Assembly (NCBI RefSeq): GCF_003693265.1
Contig: NZ_RDRE01000012.1
Coordinates: forward strand, 1 to 63,340
DNA: 63,340 nt
Direction of reading: 5' to 3'
Origin: Corynebacterium gottingense
Lineage (GTDB): Bacteria; Actinomycetota; Actinomycetes; Mycobacteriales; Mycobacteriaceae
Shown: piece after piece, positions 43,774-54,769 of the stretch
How the letters are laid out: each line of letters opens with the position of its first letter
Numbering within the stretch: the first letter of the stretch is position 1
Translations under genes and position numbers: made by a program
The notes under the pieces: model-generated
What the model was told of the DNA's origin: nothing
Databases searched by the model: none
What the model saw: only the letters and a program-made list of their open reading frames with translations

Positions 43774-43819
43774 TGTGTGCGGAAATCACACGAACATTCT
43801 TGAAAGTAGTGAGCCTCTC

Positions 43820-45256
43820 ATGCTCAAAAACGCAATTGGCATCGCCTTCGCGTTCATTGGCGTCCTCGTCGGCGCCGGTTTTGCCTCCGGGCAAGAGACA
43901 ATGCAGTACTTCATCGCGTTCGGCACGCAGGGCATCTGGGGCGCGGCCTTAAGCTCCGCGCTCATGCTCATCGCCGGCGTCTCCATCCTCCAGCTTGGCT
44001 CGTACTTCCAGGCCAACGAGCACATGGAGGTACTGGGCAGCGTGTCCAGCAAGGTCATGTCCTGGATCCTGGACATCGCCACCATCACCACCCTGTTCTC
44101 CATCGGCTTCGTCATGTACGCCGGCGCGGGCGCCAACCTGAACCAGCAGTTCGGCTGGCCGGTGTGGATCGGCGCGACGCTCATGCTCGCGCTCGTGCTG
44201 GTCATCGGCATGATGGATGTGGACAAGGTCACCGCCGCAGTCGGCGCCGTGACCCCGCTGCTGCTGTTCTTTGTCATCTTCGGCTGCATCTGGACCCTGT
44301 GCACCAGCGACCTCGACTGGTCCAACCTCAACGTGCAGGCCCAGGAGGTTTCCACCACACTGCCCAACTGGTGGATCTCCTCTCTGAACTACACGGGACT
44401 CAACGCCATCTGCGTCGCCTCCATGGCCCTGGTTATTGGCGGCAACTACCTGGACACGCGCGCCGCGGGCCTGGGCGGCTTCCTCGGCGGCATGGGCTAC
44501 CTCGTCATGCTGCTCCTGCTGTCCTGCGGTCTGCTCGCCGCAGTGGGCAGCATCGCGGGCGATGCCATGCCGATGCTCACCCTTATCACCAACATCCACC
44601 CGGTCCTCGGCTTCATCATGTCCCTGGTCATCTTCGGCATGATCTTCGCCACCGCACTCGGCATGTTCTTCGCGCTGGGCAAGCGCCTGGCCCGCGGCCG
44701 CCAGGAGCGGTTCCGCCCCATCTTCATCACCACCTGCCTGATCGGCTTTGCGCTCTCCTTCGTCGGCTTCAAGACGCTGGTGTCCGTGGTCTACCCGATC
44801 CTGGGCTACCTGGGCATCCTGCTCGTCGCTGTCCTCGCCGCCGCGTGGCTGCGCAGCTCGCAGAAGCTCCGCAAGGAAGGGAATCGCCGCCGCCGCGCCC
44901 GCGAGCTCATGCGCCTGAAGCTCGACCCCCGCGAGCGTTTTACCAAAAACGATGAAAAGGAACTGGACTACATCATCCAGGCTTCCATCGTGGACAACGA
45001 GGAGCTCGAGGCCGCCCTCGAGGAGGAGGTAGGCAAAGAGCTTATCGACGACAACGAGGTCGAATACGACCCCGAGGACCGGGACGGCGACGTGGTCTAC
45101 GTCACCTACACGGACCCGCAGTCCAAGGAGGACTACGCCAAGCACCCCGACGAGCCGTGGAAGGGCAACCCGAGCGAGGAAGACCTCGCGGCTCAGTGGG
45201 CCGACGACGAGTCGGAGCGGGAGGACGGCGGCAGCACTGTCGTCAGCGAGCGGTAG
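43820..45256 (+). CDS. YkvI-family membrane transporter, copy 1
   Basis: This 478-residue protein begins MLKNAIGIAFAFIGVLVGAG FASGQE, the YkvI/COG3949 signature in the LeuT/APC-like fold, with about ten membrane helices to residue 355. A basic linker (NRRRRARELMRLKLDPRERF) and a long acidic cytoplasmic tail follow, containing EVEYDPEDRDGDVVYVTYTD. Substrate unknown. It is highly similar, helix by helix and through the tail, to the next gene, so the pair arose by tandem duplication. A GlxR-like site precedes it. Confidence 0.87.
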   Translation: MLKNAIGIAFAFIGVLVGAGFASGQETMQYFIAFGTQGIWGAALSSALMLIAGVSILQLGSYFQANEHMEVLGSVSSKVMSWILDIATITTLFSIGFVMYAGAGANLNQQFGWPVWIGATLMLALVLVIGMMDVDKVTAAVGAVTPLLLFFVIFGCIWTLCTSDLDWSNLNVQAQEVSTTLPNWWISSLNYTGLNAICVASMALVIGGNYLDTRAAGLGGFLGGMGYLVMLLLLSCGLLAAVGSIAGDAMPMLTLITNIHPVLGFIMSLVIFGMIFATALGMFFALGKRLARGRQERFRPIFITTCLIGFALSFVGFKTLVSVVYPILGYLGILLVAVLAAAWLRSSQKLRKEGNRRRRARELMRLKLDPRERFTKNDEKELDYIIQASIVDNEELEAALEEEVGKELIDDNEVEYDPEDRDGDVVYVTYTDPQSKEDYAKHPDEPWKGNPSEEDLAAQWADDESEREDGGSTVVSER

Positions 45257-45372
45257 CTGTGGGCAGCGTGGCGTCGCAAAGCATGCTCCCCGCTTAACTG
45301 CCATTGAGAGCAAATGACGATACTATTGCAAAGGTTTATCCGAACATTCCTGATTTCTTACGGAAAGATTTC
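45257..45372 (+). promoter_or_regulatory. Spacer and promoter between the duplicated YkvI-like genes
   Basis: It carries the relic of the duplicated leader: CGAACATTC-TGA occurs before both genes (near 43791 and 45342), while the GlxR-like palindrome of copy 1 is not repeated. TACTAT near 45321 is a possible -10. Confidence 0.4.
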
Positions 45373-46818
45373 ATGCTTAAAAACGCAATAGGTATCTCCT
45401 TCGCCTTTATCGGCGTGGTAGTTGGCGCGGGTTTCGCATCCGGCCAGGAGGCAATGCAGTACTTCTCGGCGTTCGGCACTGACGGCATTTACGGCGCCAT
45501 CCTCGGTTCCCTGCTCATGCTCATCGCCGGCGTGTCCATCCTCCAGCTCGGGTCGTACTTCCAGGCCAACGAGCACATGGAAGTGCTGGGAAATATTTCC
45601 AGCAAGGTGATGTCCTGGATTCTGGACATCGCTACCATCACCACCCTGTTCTCCATCGGCTTCGTCATGTTCGCCGGTGCGGGGTCGAACCTGAACCAGC
45701 AGTTTGGCATCCCCGTCTGGATCGGCGCGGTGCTCATGCTCGCGCTCGTACTGGGTGTGGGCATGCTCGACGTGGACAAGGTGACGGCCGCGATCGGCTC
45801 GCTCACCCCGTTCCTGCTGGCCTTTGTCATCTTCGGCTGCTCGTACACCCTCATCACCACCGACATTGACTGGCACAGCATCAACATGTCCGCAGAGCAG
45901 GTCAACACCACCCTGCCGAACTGGTGGATGGCGGCGCTGAATTACACGGGCCTCAACGTGATGTGCGTGGTCTCGATGGCCCTCGTGATCGGCGGTAACT
46001 ACCTGGACACCCGCGCCGCGGGCCTGGGCGGCTTCATTGGCGGCATGGGCTACCTGGTCATGCTCATGCTGCTGGCCACCGCGCTGATGGTCAAGATTGA
46101 CACGGTCTCCGGCGAGGACATGCCGATGCTGACCCTGATCAATGACATCAACCCGATCCTGGGCACCATCATGGCGCTTGTGGTCTTCGGCATGATCTTC
46201 GCCACCGCGATGGGCATGTTCTACGCGCTGGGCAAGCGCCTCTCGCGCGGCCGCGAGGACAAGTACCCGATCATCTTCAGCGTGACCTGCCTGGTCGGTT
46301 TCGCGCTCTCCTTCGTCGGCTTTAAGACGCTGGTTGCGTACGTCTACCCGGTCCTGGGCTACATTGGCATCCTGCTCATCGTCGTCGTCGCTGCGGCATG
46401 GTTGCGCGGCGCCCAGAAGCTGCGCAAGGAGGGCAACCGCCGCCGTCGCGCCCTCGAGCTGACCCGCCTCAAGCTGGATCCGCGCGAGCGCTTTACCAAG
46501 AACGATGAGAAGGAGCTGGAATACCTGACCAGCAAATCCGTCATCGAGGAGGAGGAGTTCACCGAGGCCCTCGAGGACGAGGTGGGCCAGGAGCTTATCG
46601 ACGACGACGAGGTCGAATACGACCCCGAGGACCCCGACGGCGACGTGGTCTACGTGTCCTACACGGAGCCGCAGTCCAAGGAGGAGTACGCCAAAAACCC
46701 GGACGAGCCGTGGAACGACACCACCGTGGACGACATGATTGCCAAGGAGGAGGCCGAGGAGGCCGAGTCCGGCGACGACGCCGACACGGGCAACGGGAAC
46801 GGCAGCACCCGCCTGTAG
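45373..46818 (+). CDS. YkvI-family membrane transporter, copy 2
   Basis: This 481-residue paralogue of the preceding gene shares the N terminus (MLKNAIGISFAFIGVVVGAG), the GNYLDTRAAGLGGF loop, and the C-terminal DPRERFTKNDEKELEYL and EVEYDPEDPDGDVVYVSYTE blocks. Differences concentrate in two loops (SCGLLAAVGSIAGDAM versus ATALMVKIDTVSGEDM) and in the extreme tail. The start is set by alignment with copy 1; an in-frame extension begins at an ATA-less upstream codon and lacks a ribosome-binding site. The pair may form a heteromer or differ in specificity. Confidence 0.87.
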   Translation: MLKNAIGISFAFIGVVVGAGFASGQEAMQYFSAFGTDGIYGAILGSLLMLIAGVSILQLGSYFQANEHMEVLGNISSKVMSWILDIATITTLFSIGFVMFAGAGSNLNQQFGIPVWIGAVLMLALVLGVGMLDVDKVTAAIGSLTPFLLAFVIFGCSYTLITTDIDWHSINMSAEQVNTTLPNWWMAALNYTGLNVMCVVSMALVIGGNYLDTRAAGLGGFIGGMGYLVMLMLLATALMVKIDTVSGEDMPMLTLINDINPILGTIMALVVFGMIFATAMGMFYALGKRLSRGREDKYPIIFSVTCLVGFALSFVGFKTLVAYVYPVLGYIGILLIVVVAAAWLRGAQKLRKEGNRRRRALELTRLKLDPRERFTKNDEKELEYLTSKSVIEEEEFTEALEDEVGQELIDDDEVEYDPEDPDGDVVYVSYTEPQSKEEYAKNPDEPWNDTTVDDMIAKEEAEEAESGDDADTGNGNGSTRL

Positions 46819-46825
46819 CGGCCGC

Positions 46826-47515
46826 CTAGCGGCTGAAGAGGCTGTTCACGCGGGACACGATCCCGCCGAACCAGCCCTCGGACGCCGCGCCGGTCTCGGA
46901 TCCCGGTAGCGCGGCGGGCAGTACCGCCGTCTCGCTGGTCGGCTCAGCCGAGGTCATGGGGGCCTCCGAGGTCGCCACCACCGCGACGGGCTGCGCAGCC
47001 ACGGGGGTCGGGGTCGGACGCTCCCCCGCGCTTGTCGCGGGGGCTTTTTCGTCCTGTTCTTGCTTGCGTTCGCTGGTCTCCGGCGCGGGCGCCAGCGTGG
47101 ACGTGGCGGTGGCTCGGGCGCGCTTGCCGGTGCCGCTGGTGTCCAGGCGCACCTTGAACTCATCAACCACGGCGCCGCCCTCCGTCACCTGGACCGTGGC
47201 GTAATCGCTGCCATTGGCGGACTGCGGCGCGGTAAGGCGCAGCCCGTTCGGCCGGGAAATGGCGCTCCAGCCCGCGGGCAGCGTGCTTGGGTCTTCAGAA
47301 TTCATGCGTAGCGACGCCCCGCTCTCCTTCGCCGTTACCAAGAACAGCGTCTGGCCGGGTTTGATCGTGGTGTTCGACCACTTGCCCGTCTCCGCCGCCA
47401 GCGCGCCAGGCGCTGGCGTGACGGCCCCCATAGCCCCCAGGAGCAGAGCGCCGACTGCTGCGTGTGCCACGAATTGGGCACGGTGGCGTCGGCGTCGAAT
47501 ACTCATAGCCACCAT
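46826..47515 (-). CDS. Secreted protein of unknown function
   Basis: This roughly 229-residue protein has a basic N region (SIRRRRHRAQ) and hydrophobic core (AAVGALLLGAMGAVTPAPG), with a likely signal peptidase site after GALAAE. A small beta-rich domain follows (about residues 45-120, TIKPGQTLFLVTAKESGASL). A Thr/Pro/Ala/Glu-rich linker precedes a short C-terminal amphipathic helix (GWFGGIVSRVNSLFSR) that could bind membrane or cell-wall lipid. An alternative ATG lies at 47506. I do not recognise the family. Confidence 0.7.
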   Translation of the reverse strand: MVAMSIRRRRHRAQFVAHAAVGALLLGAMGAVTPAPGALAAETGKWSNTTIKPGQTLFLVTAKESGASLRMNSEDPSTLPAGWSAISRPNGLRLTAPQSANGSDYATVQVTEGGAVVDEFKVRLDTSGTGKRARATATSTLAPAPETSERKQEQDEKAPATSAGERPTPTPVAAQPVAVVATSEAPMTSAEPTSETAVLPAALPGSETGAASEGWFGGIVSRVNSLFSR

Positions 47516-47568
47516 TTTTGGCGAAATCTCAGCTACAGGCAACTCTCGTTACAGAATTGCAACCGTTT

Positions 47569-47600
47569 GTCGCCCTGCTCGTGACCTATCGCAGGACGAC
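47569..47600 (-). terminator. Hairpin after asd
   Basis: GTCGCCCTGC and GCAGGACGAC can form a 10-bp stem with one G-U pair around 12 nt, starting 8 bp after the asd stop. There is no clear U-tract. Confidence 0.45.
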
Positions 47601-47607
47601 CGTATTG

Positions 47608-48669
<1,062 letters not shown>

Positions 48670-48691
48670 TTATATACAGTGTGGCGTGAGC

Positions 48692-49210
48692 TTAGCGGCC
48701 GGTGCCGGCGTAGACCACGGCCGGCTCGTCGCCGCCGAGGTCGAAGCGATCGTGGATGGCGCGGCACGCGTTGTCTAGCTCGGACTCGCGGATCACGGCG
48801 GTGATGCGGATCTCTGAGGTGTTGATCATCTCGATGTTCACGCCGGCGTCGCGAAGCGCCTCGGCAAAGTCAGCGGTGACTCCAGGGTGCGACTTCATGC
48901 CCGCGCCGACAAGGGAGACCTTGCCAATCTCATCGTTGTGGGTCACATCGGTCCACCCCTCGTCCTGCTGCAGCTTGGTCAGCAGGGTCATGGCGCGCGG
49001 GCGGTCCGCCACCGGGAGGGTGAAGGTGATGTCCGTCTTCTTCTCCTCGCGGGTGGAGATGTTCTGCAGCACGGTGTCGATGTTGATCTCCGCGTCCGCG
49101 AGCGTGCGGAAGATCTTCGCGGCCTCGCCCGGGGTATCCGGGATGCCGAGCACCGTGATCTTTGCCTCCGACTTATCGGTGGCAACGCCGGACAGGACTG
49201 CTTCTTCCAT
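48692..49210 (-). CDS. lysC: Aspartokinase beta subunit from an internal lysC start
   Basis: In-frame ATG at 49210 (Met250 of Lys[13 protein letters not shown]) is preceded by GGAGGA at 7-8 nt. Translation from it yields 172 residues comprising the ACT domains, the size known for the C. glutamicum beta subunit in the alpha2-beta2 enzyme. Confidence 0.8.
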   Translation of the reverse strand: MEEAVLSGVATDKSEAKITVLGIPDTPGEAAKIFRTLADAEINIDTVLQNISTREEKKTDITFTLPVADRPRAMTLLTKLQQDEGWTDVTHNDEIGKVSLVGAGMKSHPGVTADFAEALRDAGVNIEMINTSEIRITAVIRESELDNACRAIHDRFDLGGDEPAVVYAGTGR

Positions 49211-49957
49211 GGGAATATCCTCCAATGCTCCGGCGACGAGAGTGCCGGTGTCGTTACTGTAAGACGAGCGGACTCGCATGGGCACGTTAAACGCGCGCGC
49301 GTACTCGACGCTGCGCAGCACCAAAATCTTCGACCCGGACGCGGCCAGCTCAAGCATCTCCTCAAAGCAGAGCTTGTCCAGCTTGCGGGCGTCCGAGACA
49401 ATGCGCGGGTCCGCGGTGTACACGCCGTCCACGTCCGAGTAGATCTCACACTCATCCGCGTTCATCGCCGCGGCGAGCGCCACCGCGGTGGTGTCGGACC
49501 CGCCGCGGCCCAGGGTGGTGATGTCGCGCGTATCGCGGTTCACGCCCTGGAAGCCAGCGACGATGGCGACCTTGCCTTCGTCCACCGCTTCCTGCACGCG
49601 GCCCGGGGTGACCTCTATAATGCGCGCGTTACCGTAGCGTTCGGTGGTGATCACGCCGGCCTGGGAGCCGGTGAAGGAGCGCACGTCCACGCCGAACGAG
49701 GCCACCGCCATGGCCACCAGCGAGTTGGAGATGCGCTCGCCCGCGGTGAGCAGCATGTCCATCTCGCGCGCGGGCGGGGTCGGGTTAACCTCCGCGGCAA
49801 GGTCCAGGAGCTCATCGGTGGTGTCGCCCATTGCGGAGCACACCACGACGACGTCGTGCCCGGCCTTCTTCGTGGCAACGATTCGCTCAGCGACGGCGCG
49901 GATCCGCTCCGCGCTTTCGAGGGATGAGCCTCCGTACTTCTGGACGATCAGTGCCAT
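48692..49957 (-). CDS. lysC: Aspartokinase (alpha subunit)
   Basis: This 421-residue aspartate kinase is the first committed step of the aspartate family. Kinase motifs are VQKYGGSS (residues 5-12), [10 protein letters not shown] and [13 protein letters not shown]. Two ACT domains (about 265-421) bind lysine and threonine. The length and numbering equal C. glutamicum LysC. The feedback-critical residues Ser301 and Thr311 are both present, so the enzyme should be inhibited by Lys plus Thr. An internal start gives the beta subunit. ATG 49957 is preferred to an upstream extension. Confidence 0.97.
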   Translation of the reverse strand: MALIVQKYGGSSLESAERIRAVAERIVATKKAGHDVVVVCSAMGDTTDELLDLAAEVNPTPPAREMDMLLTAGERISNSLVAMAVASFGVDVRSFTGSQAGVITTERYGNARIIEVTPGRVQEAVDEGKVAIVAGFQGVNRDTRDITTLGRGGSDTTAVALAAAMNADECEIYSDVDGVYTADPRIVSDARKLDKLCFEEMLELAASGSKILVLRSVEYARAFNVPMRVRSSYSNDTGTLVAGALEDIPMEEAVLSGVATDKSEAKITVLGIPDTPGEAAKIFRTLADAEINIDTVLQNISTREEKKTDITFTLPVADRPRAMTLLTKLQQDEGWTDVTHNDEIGKVSLVGAGMKSHPGVTADFAEALRDAGVNIEMINTSEIRITAVIRESELDNACRAIHDRFDLGGDEPAVVYAGTGR

Positions 49958-50067
49958 TGGTGTTGTACGCCTTCCGTTCAGGTGACAATTCTGGGGCCGC
50001 GCAAACGTTGCAAACCCGTCACCCAACCTTAGCGGGCGAAAACTCACGATTCGAGGTATCGCACTAA

Positions 50068-50073
50068 TATAAT
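50068..50073 (+). promoter_or_regulatory. -10 TATAAT of the leaderless DMT transporter gene
   Basis: A consensus TATAAT ends 5 nt before the GTG at 50079. The AT-rich patch is shared with the divergent lysC promoter on the other strand. Confidence 0.6.
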
Positions 50074-50078
50074 TCTGC

Positions 50079-50930
50079 GTGCACAACAACTATCTTGCGG
50101 TCGGCTTCGCATTCACGTCCGCGCTCCTGATCGCGGTGGGCACCGTCTGGCGCCACCAAATCTTGCGCGCCGGACGCGACCAAGGGGAGGTCAATGACTC
50201 CCCGCTCAGCGCCCTCAAGCGCCCCGCCTGGTGGTTCTCCCTCGCGCTCGCGCTCGCGGCGTACGGCTTCCAAGCGGTCGCGCTCGCGTTCGGCTCACTG
50301 CTCGTCGTGCAGCCAGTCCTCGTACTCTCCCTCATGCTCACGCTGTTGCTCTCCGCGCGCGTCGAGCGCCGCCGCATGTCCGCCGCCACCTCGTTCTGGG
50401 CCATCCTGCTCACCGTGTTCGTCGGCGTCGTGGTCGTCGTCGGCCGCCCGCTGCCCGGCGAGCGCGCGCCGCACACCTGGGAGTGGCTCACCGCCGTCGG
50501 CATCGGGCTCGTGGGGCTCTTTTCGACGTTCGCGTTCGCCCGCGCCTACTCCGCGGCCGTCCAAAGCCTCGCCTTTGGCATCCTCTGCGGCGCCATCTTC
50601 GGCTACCTGGCCGTGTTTTCCAAGGTGGCCGTGGACGCCTACGTCCACGGCGGCGTCCTGGGCATCCTCGCCTCCTGGCAGTTCTGGGCCATGCTCGCCT
50701 GCGCCGTGATCGGCACCGTCGTGCAGCAGTTCGCCTTCGGCGCCGGCAAGCTCGCGACCACGCTGCCGGCGATGAAGGTCGTCGAGCCGCTCGTGGCCCT
50801 GACCTTGGGACTTGTACTTTTGGGCGAAAAGTTCTCGCTGTCCGGGGCCCTCGGCTGGACAGCGATGGCGCTGCTCATCGCGGGCATGCTGTTCAGCGCG
50901 GCGATGGTGACGCGCGTGAGTATTCGGTAG
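50079..50930 (+). CDS. DMT-superfamily (EamA-like) transporter
   Basis: This 283-residue protein has about nine to ten membrane helices in two halves (for example [20 protein letters not shown] and [20 protein letters not shown]). This is the drug/metabolite transporter layout with [20 protein letters not shown] in the second half. Actinobacterial members often sit between lysC and leuA, so metabolite export is possible, but the substrate is unknown. It is divergent from lysC. Confidence 0.85.
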   Translation: MHNNYLAVGFAFTSALLIAVGTVWRHQILRAGRDQGEVNDSPLSALKRPAWWFSLALALAAYGFQAVALAFGSLLVVQPVLVLSLMLTLLLSARVERRRMSAATSFWAILLTVFVGVVVVVGRPLPGERAPHTWEWLTAVGIGLVGLFSTFAFARAYSAAVQSLAFGILCGAIFGYLAVFSKVAVDAYVHGGVLGILASWQFWAMLACAVIGTVVQQFAFGAGKLATTLPAMKVVEPLVALTLGLVLLGEKFSLSGALGWTAMALLIAGMLFSAAMVTRVSIR

Positions 50931-50934
50931 CGGT

Positions 50935-50947
50935 GGCGTCGATAAGC
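50935..50947 (-). repeat. 13-mer repeat, copy 8 (intergenic)
   Basis: It lies 5 bp after the DMT transporter stop codon and upstream of the leuA promoter. It is the only exact copy outside any gene. Confidence 0.85.
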
Positions 50948-50977
50948 ACTCCCTGCATATAAATATGTGATCCGCGT

Positions 50978-50999
50978 GACACAGTGTCTGGGCTATGTA
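50978..50999 (+). promoter_or_regulatory. leuA promoter with palindromic operator candidate
   Basis: GACAC-A-GTGTC (50978-50988) is an 11-bp palindrome six bases before the -10-like TATGTA (50994-50999). Transcription would start near 51006. Binding of a regulator there would interfere with RNA polymerase. Confidence 0.45.
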
Positions 51000-51010
51000 A
51001 GATGTCTGGC

Positions 51011-51067
51011 ATGTCACACAGGCAGCTACTCCTTCTACGCCGCGGCGGGAATCAGGCCCTTCACTAA
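51011..51067 (+). CDS. leuA leader peptide with four consecutive Leu codons
   Basis: The ORF reads MSHRQLLLLRRGGNQALH, then TAA. The run CTA-CTC-CTT-CTA uses less-favoured leucine codons, the hallmark of an attenuation leader sensing charged tRNA-Leu. An ATG at 51002 would add MSG, but it lies too close to the -10 to be transcribed. The leader stop is directly followed by the hairpin at 51068-51110. Confidence 0.8.
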   Translation: MSHRQLLLLRRGGNQALH

Positions 51068-51110
51068 CACGGCCGGCACCCCGTCGCGGAGTTCGTGTTT
51101 GCCGGCCGTG
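51068..51110 (+). promoter_or_regulatory. leuA attenuator hairpin
   Basis: CACGGCCGGCA (51068-51078) pairs perfectly with TGCCGGCCGTG (51100-51110). The loop segment CCCCGTCGCGG (51079-51089) can instead pair 9 of 11 bases with CCGCGGCGGGA just after the Leu codons, giving mutually exclusive structures. No U-tract follows, so the mechanism may be Rho- or translation-linked. Confidence 0.65.
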
Positions 51111-51115
51111 AATAG

Positions 51116-52981
<1,866 letters not shown>

Positions 52982-53381
52982 CCGATCACCATCGCGAGTC
53001 CAACGTTTTGCTGCCCCGCTTCGGGGGTGGCGGCGCGGCTCGGGGATCCTGAGTATGTGCCCGAGTCTCTTAAGTGGTTCACGCACGTCGGACCACTCGC
53101 CTCCCGACGCTCTCTCAGCCGATTTCTAGCAGAACGCGCGTTATTGCACGTAAACCCCGTAAATTACACGATTGTTCAACAGGCACACTTCGTCCCGATT
53201 ACGGCGACACATATACTTGATCCAGAACCGGCAGTTGCAGCGCAGCGCAAGTTCTGCACTGGGGAGACACCCGGCACGTCGAACATCACCGCGCTCTGAG
53301 ATAGGCTGCCAGCTAAGAGCAACGTGACACAACAACATCCCGCCCGTATTTCCAATCCGAACAGTAAGGTGGAGGAGGATC
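52982..53381. other. 400-bp intergenic stretch after leuA
   Basis: CCCC-N5-GGGG near 53014 may weakly terminate leuA. The middle is AT-richer than its surroundings (TTACACGATTGTTCAACAGG region) and encodes no convincing protein. TAGGCT near 53303 is a possible -10 for the downstream gene, whose GGAGGAGG lies just before its ATG. I see no RNA gene or repeat here. Confidence 0.45.
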
Positions 53382-54722
53382 ATGCAAAGCCCGAGCTACG
53401 TGGTTCCTGACCACGGGATCGGCGCCGTCCGAAGCATTCCTACCTGCGATGTGGATCAGGCGCTTGTGCGCAACTATCTGGCGAATGCTCGCGACGGGCA
53501 CGCCGACTTCCAGGTCACGCTGTTGCAGCGCGGCGAGGACGCAGGCTTTTACATCGCCGCTGACGGCAAAATTCTGGGCGCGATGGCCGAGCACGACGCG
53601 CTGGAGTACCAGGAGCTCGCCCACATCGCCGAGGCGGGCCTGACGCCGGAGGTCACCGCAAGGGCCGAGTCGCATGCTGGCGGCACCGTGAACCTCACCC
53701 TCCGCCTCCCCCGCCCGGGCCTGTGCATCCCCGCCAACGAGCCCCCGACCGAGCCCTGGGCACTGCTGGACGGCACCGGCCCCCGCGTCGTGTCCTACCT
53801 GCCGGACGCTGCGGAGCGCGACATGAATGACCGGATGAGCTTACTTGTCCGCCTCGGCTTCGACGAGGCCGGCGACGTCATCGCCTGCCTGGGCAAGGGC
53901 GGCGTGGGCACGCTTGACCCGCGCACCGCGTCCGAGATCACCCCGACGCTGCGCAACCTTGAGCAGCGCGGCCTCATCGTGGTCGTGCGCGGCTACCATG
54001 CGCCCACCGCCAACGGCGTCGAGCTCACCGTCAACCTCAGCGGGGTGGACGAGACCGGTACTCCGAATGAAGTTTCGCCGGTGCCGTTCCTCCCGCTGCC
54101 GGAGGCGCAGCGGATTCCGGAGCTCGTCACCGTCGGCGCCCCGAACGAGGCATCCTGCGGTCGCCCCTCCCTCGCGTCGGGCGAGCTCACCGGCGACTCG
54201 ACCCCACTAGCCCCCTCCCCGCTGCTGGACGAGCCAGCGCCGGCGGAGCCCGAGGTGGACCCGGCGTCGCGCGAGGTCGCCGCGGCGACGGTGGCCAAAG
54301 ACGCTGAGGACGCCAACGACGCTGAGGAACCTGCGGGTGCTGTGGCCGCGTCCACCACGCTCATCGGCGAGTCCGAGGAGAGCGTCGCGGAACCCGATCA
54401 GCCCCGGCGCCGCTTCCCGCGCTTCCGCGCCGACGACGACGCGGAAGCAGCCGCGCTCGCCGCGGAGCAAACCCCGGACCAGCCAGCCGCAGCGGTCGCG
54501 GAGGACACGGAGAAGAAGCCGGCGGCGGCGAGCCGCCTCCACCCGGCTTGCATCGCCGCGGGCACGCTGCTGATCCTGCTGACCATCGCGGGCGTCATTG
54601 CCATCAGCACCCAGTGGAACAGTGGCAACAGCGCCGCGGCGCGCATCTCGCCGACGAGCTACGACGACACCGTCGTTGCCTCCGTGGAGGACCCTCAGGA
54701 TCCGGCAGTGCTGGACCAGTAG
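53382..54722 (+). CDS. Single-pass membrane protein of unknown function
   Basis: This 446-residue protein has two globular-looking segments: about residues 1-110, with ADFQVTLLQRGEDAGFYIAA, and about 130-225, with MNDRMSLLVRLGFDEAGDVI and PTLRNLEQRGLIVVV. A long acidic Pro/Ala/Glu-rich linker (about 230-385) and one membrane helix near the C terminus (about 388-410, ACIAAGTLLILLTIAGVIAI) follow. The short tail would be extracellular and the N-terminal part cytoplasmic. It starts behind GGAGGAGG. I do not recognise the family. Confidence 0.75.
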   Translation: MQSPSYVVPDHGIGAVRSIPTCDVDQALVRNYLANARDGHADFQVTLLQRGEDAGFYIAADGKILGAMAEHDALEYQELAHIAEAGLTPEVTARAESHAGGTVNLTLRLPRPGLCIPANEPPTEPWALLDGTGPRVVSYLPDAAERDMNDRMSLLVRLGFDEAGDVIACLGKGGVGTLDPRTASEITPTLRNLEQRGLIVVVRGYHAPTANGVELTVNLSGVDETGTPNEVSPVPFLPLPEAQRIPELVTVGAPNEASCGRPSLASGELTGDSTPLAPSPLLDEPAPAEPEVDPASREVAAATVAKDAEDANDAEEPAGAVAASTTLIGESEESVAEPDQPRRRFPRFRADDDAEAAALAAEQTPDQPAAAVAEDTEKKPAAASRLHPACIAAGTLLILLTIAGVIAISTQWNSGNSAAARISPTSYDDTVVASVEDPQDPAVLDQ

Positions 54723-54769
54723 GCCAGGGCGCGGGCCGCACCGCCCGCGGCCCGACTACTATGTGAACA

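Noticed and set aside
43773..43795. Second GlxR site at TTGTGTGCGGAAATCACACG
   Set aside because: The half-sites are seven or nine bases apart instead of the eight needed by CRP-type sites; only the upstream GTGA-N6-TCAC fits.
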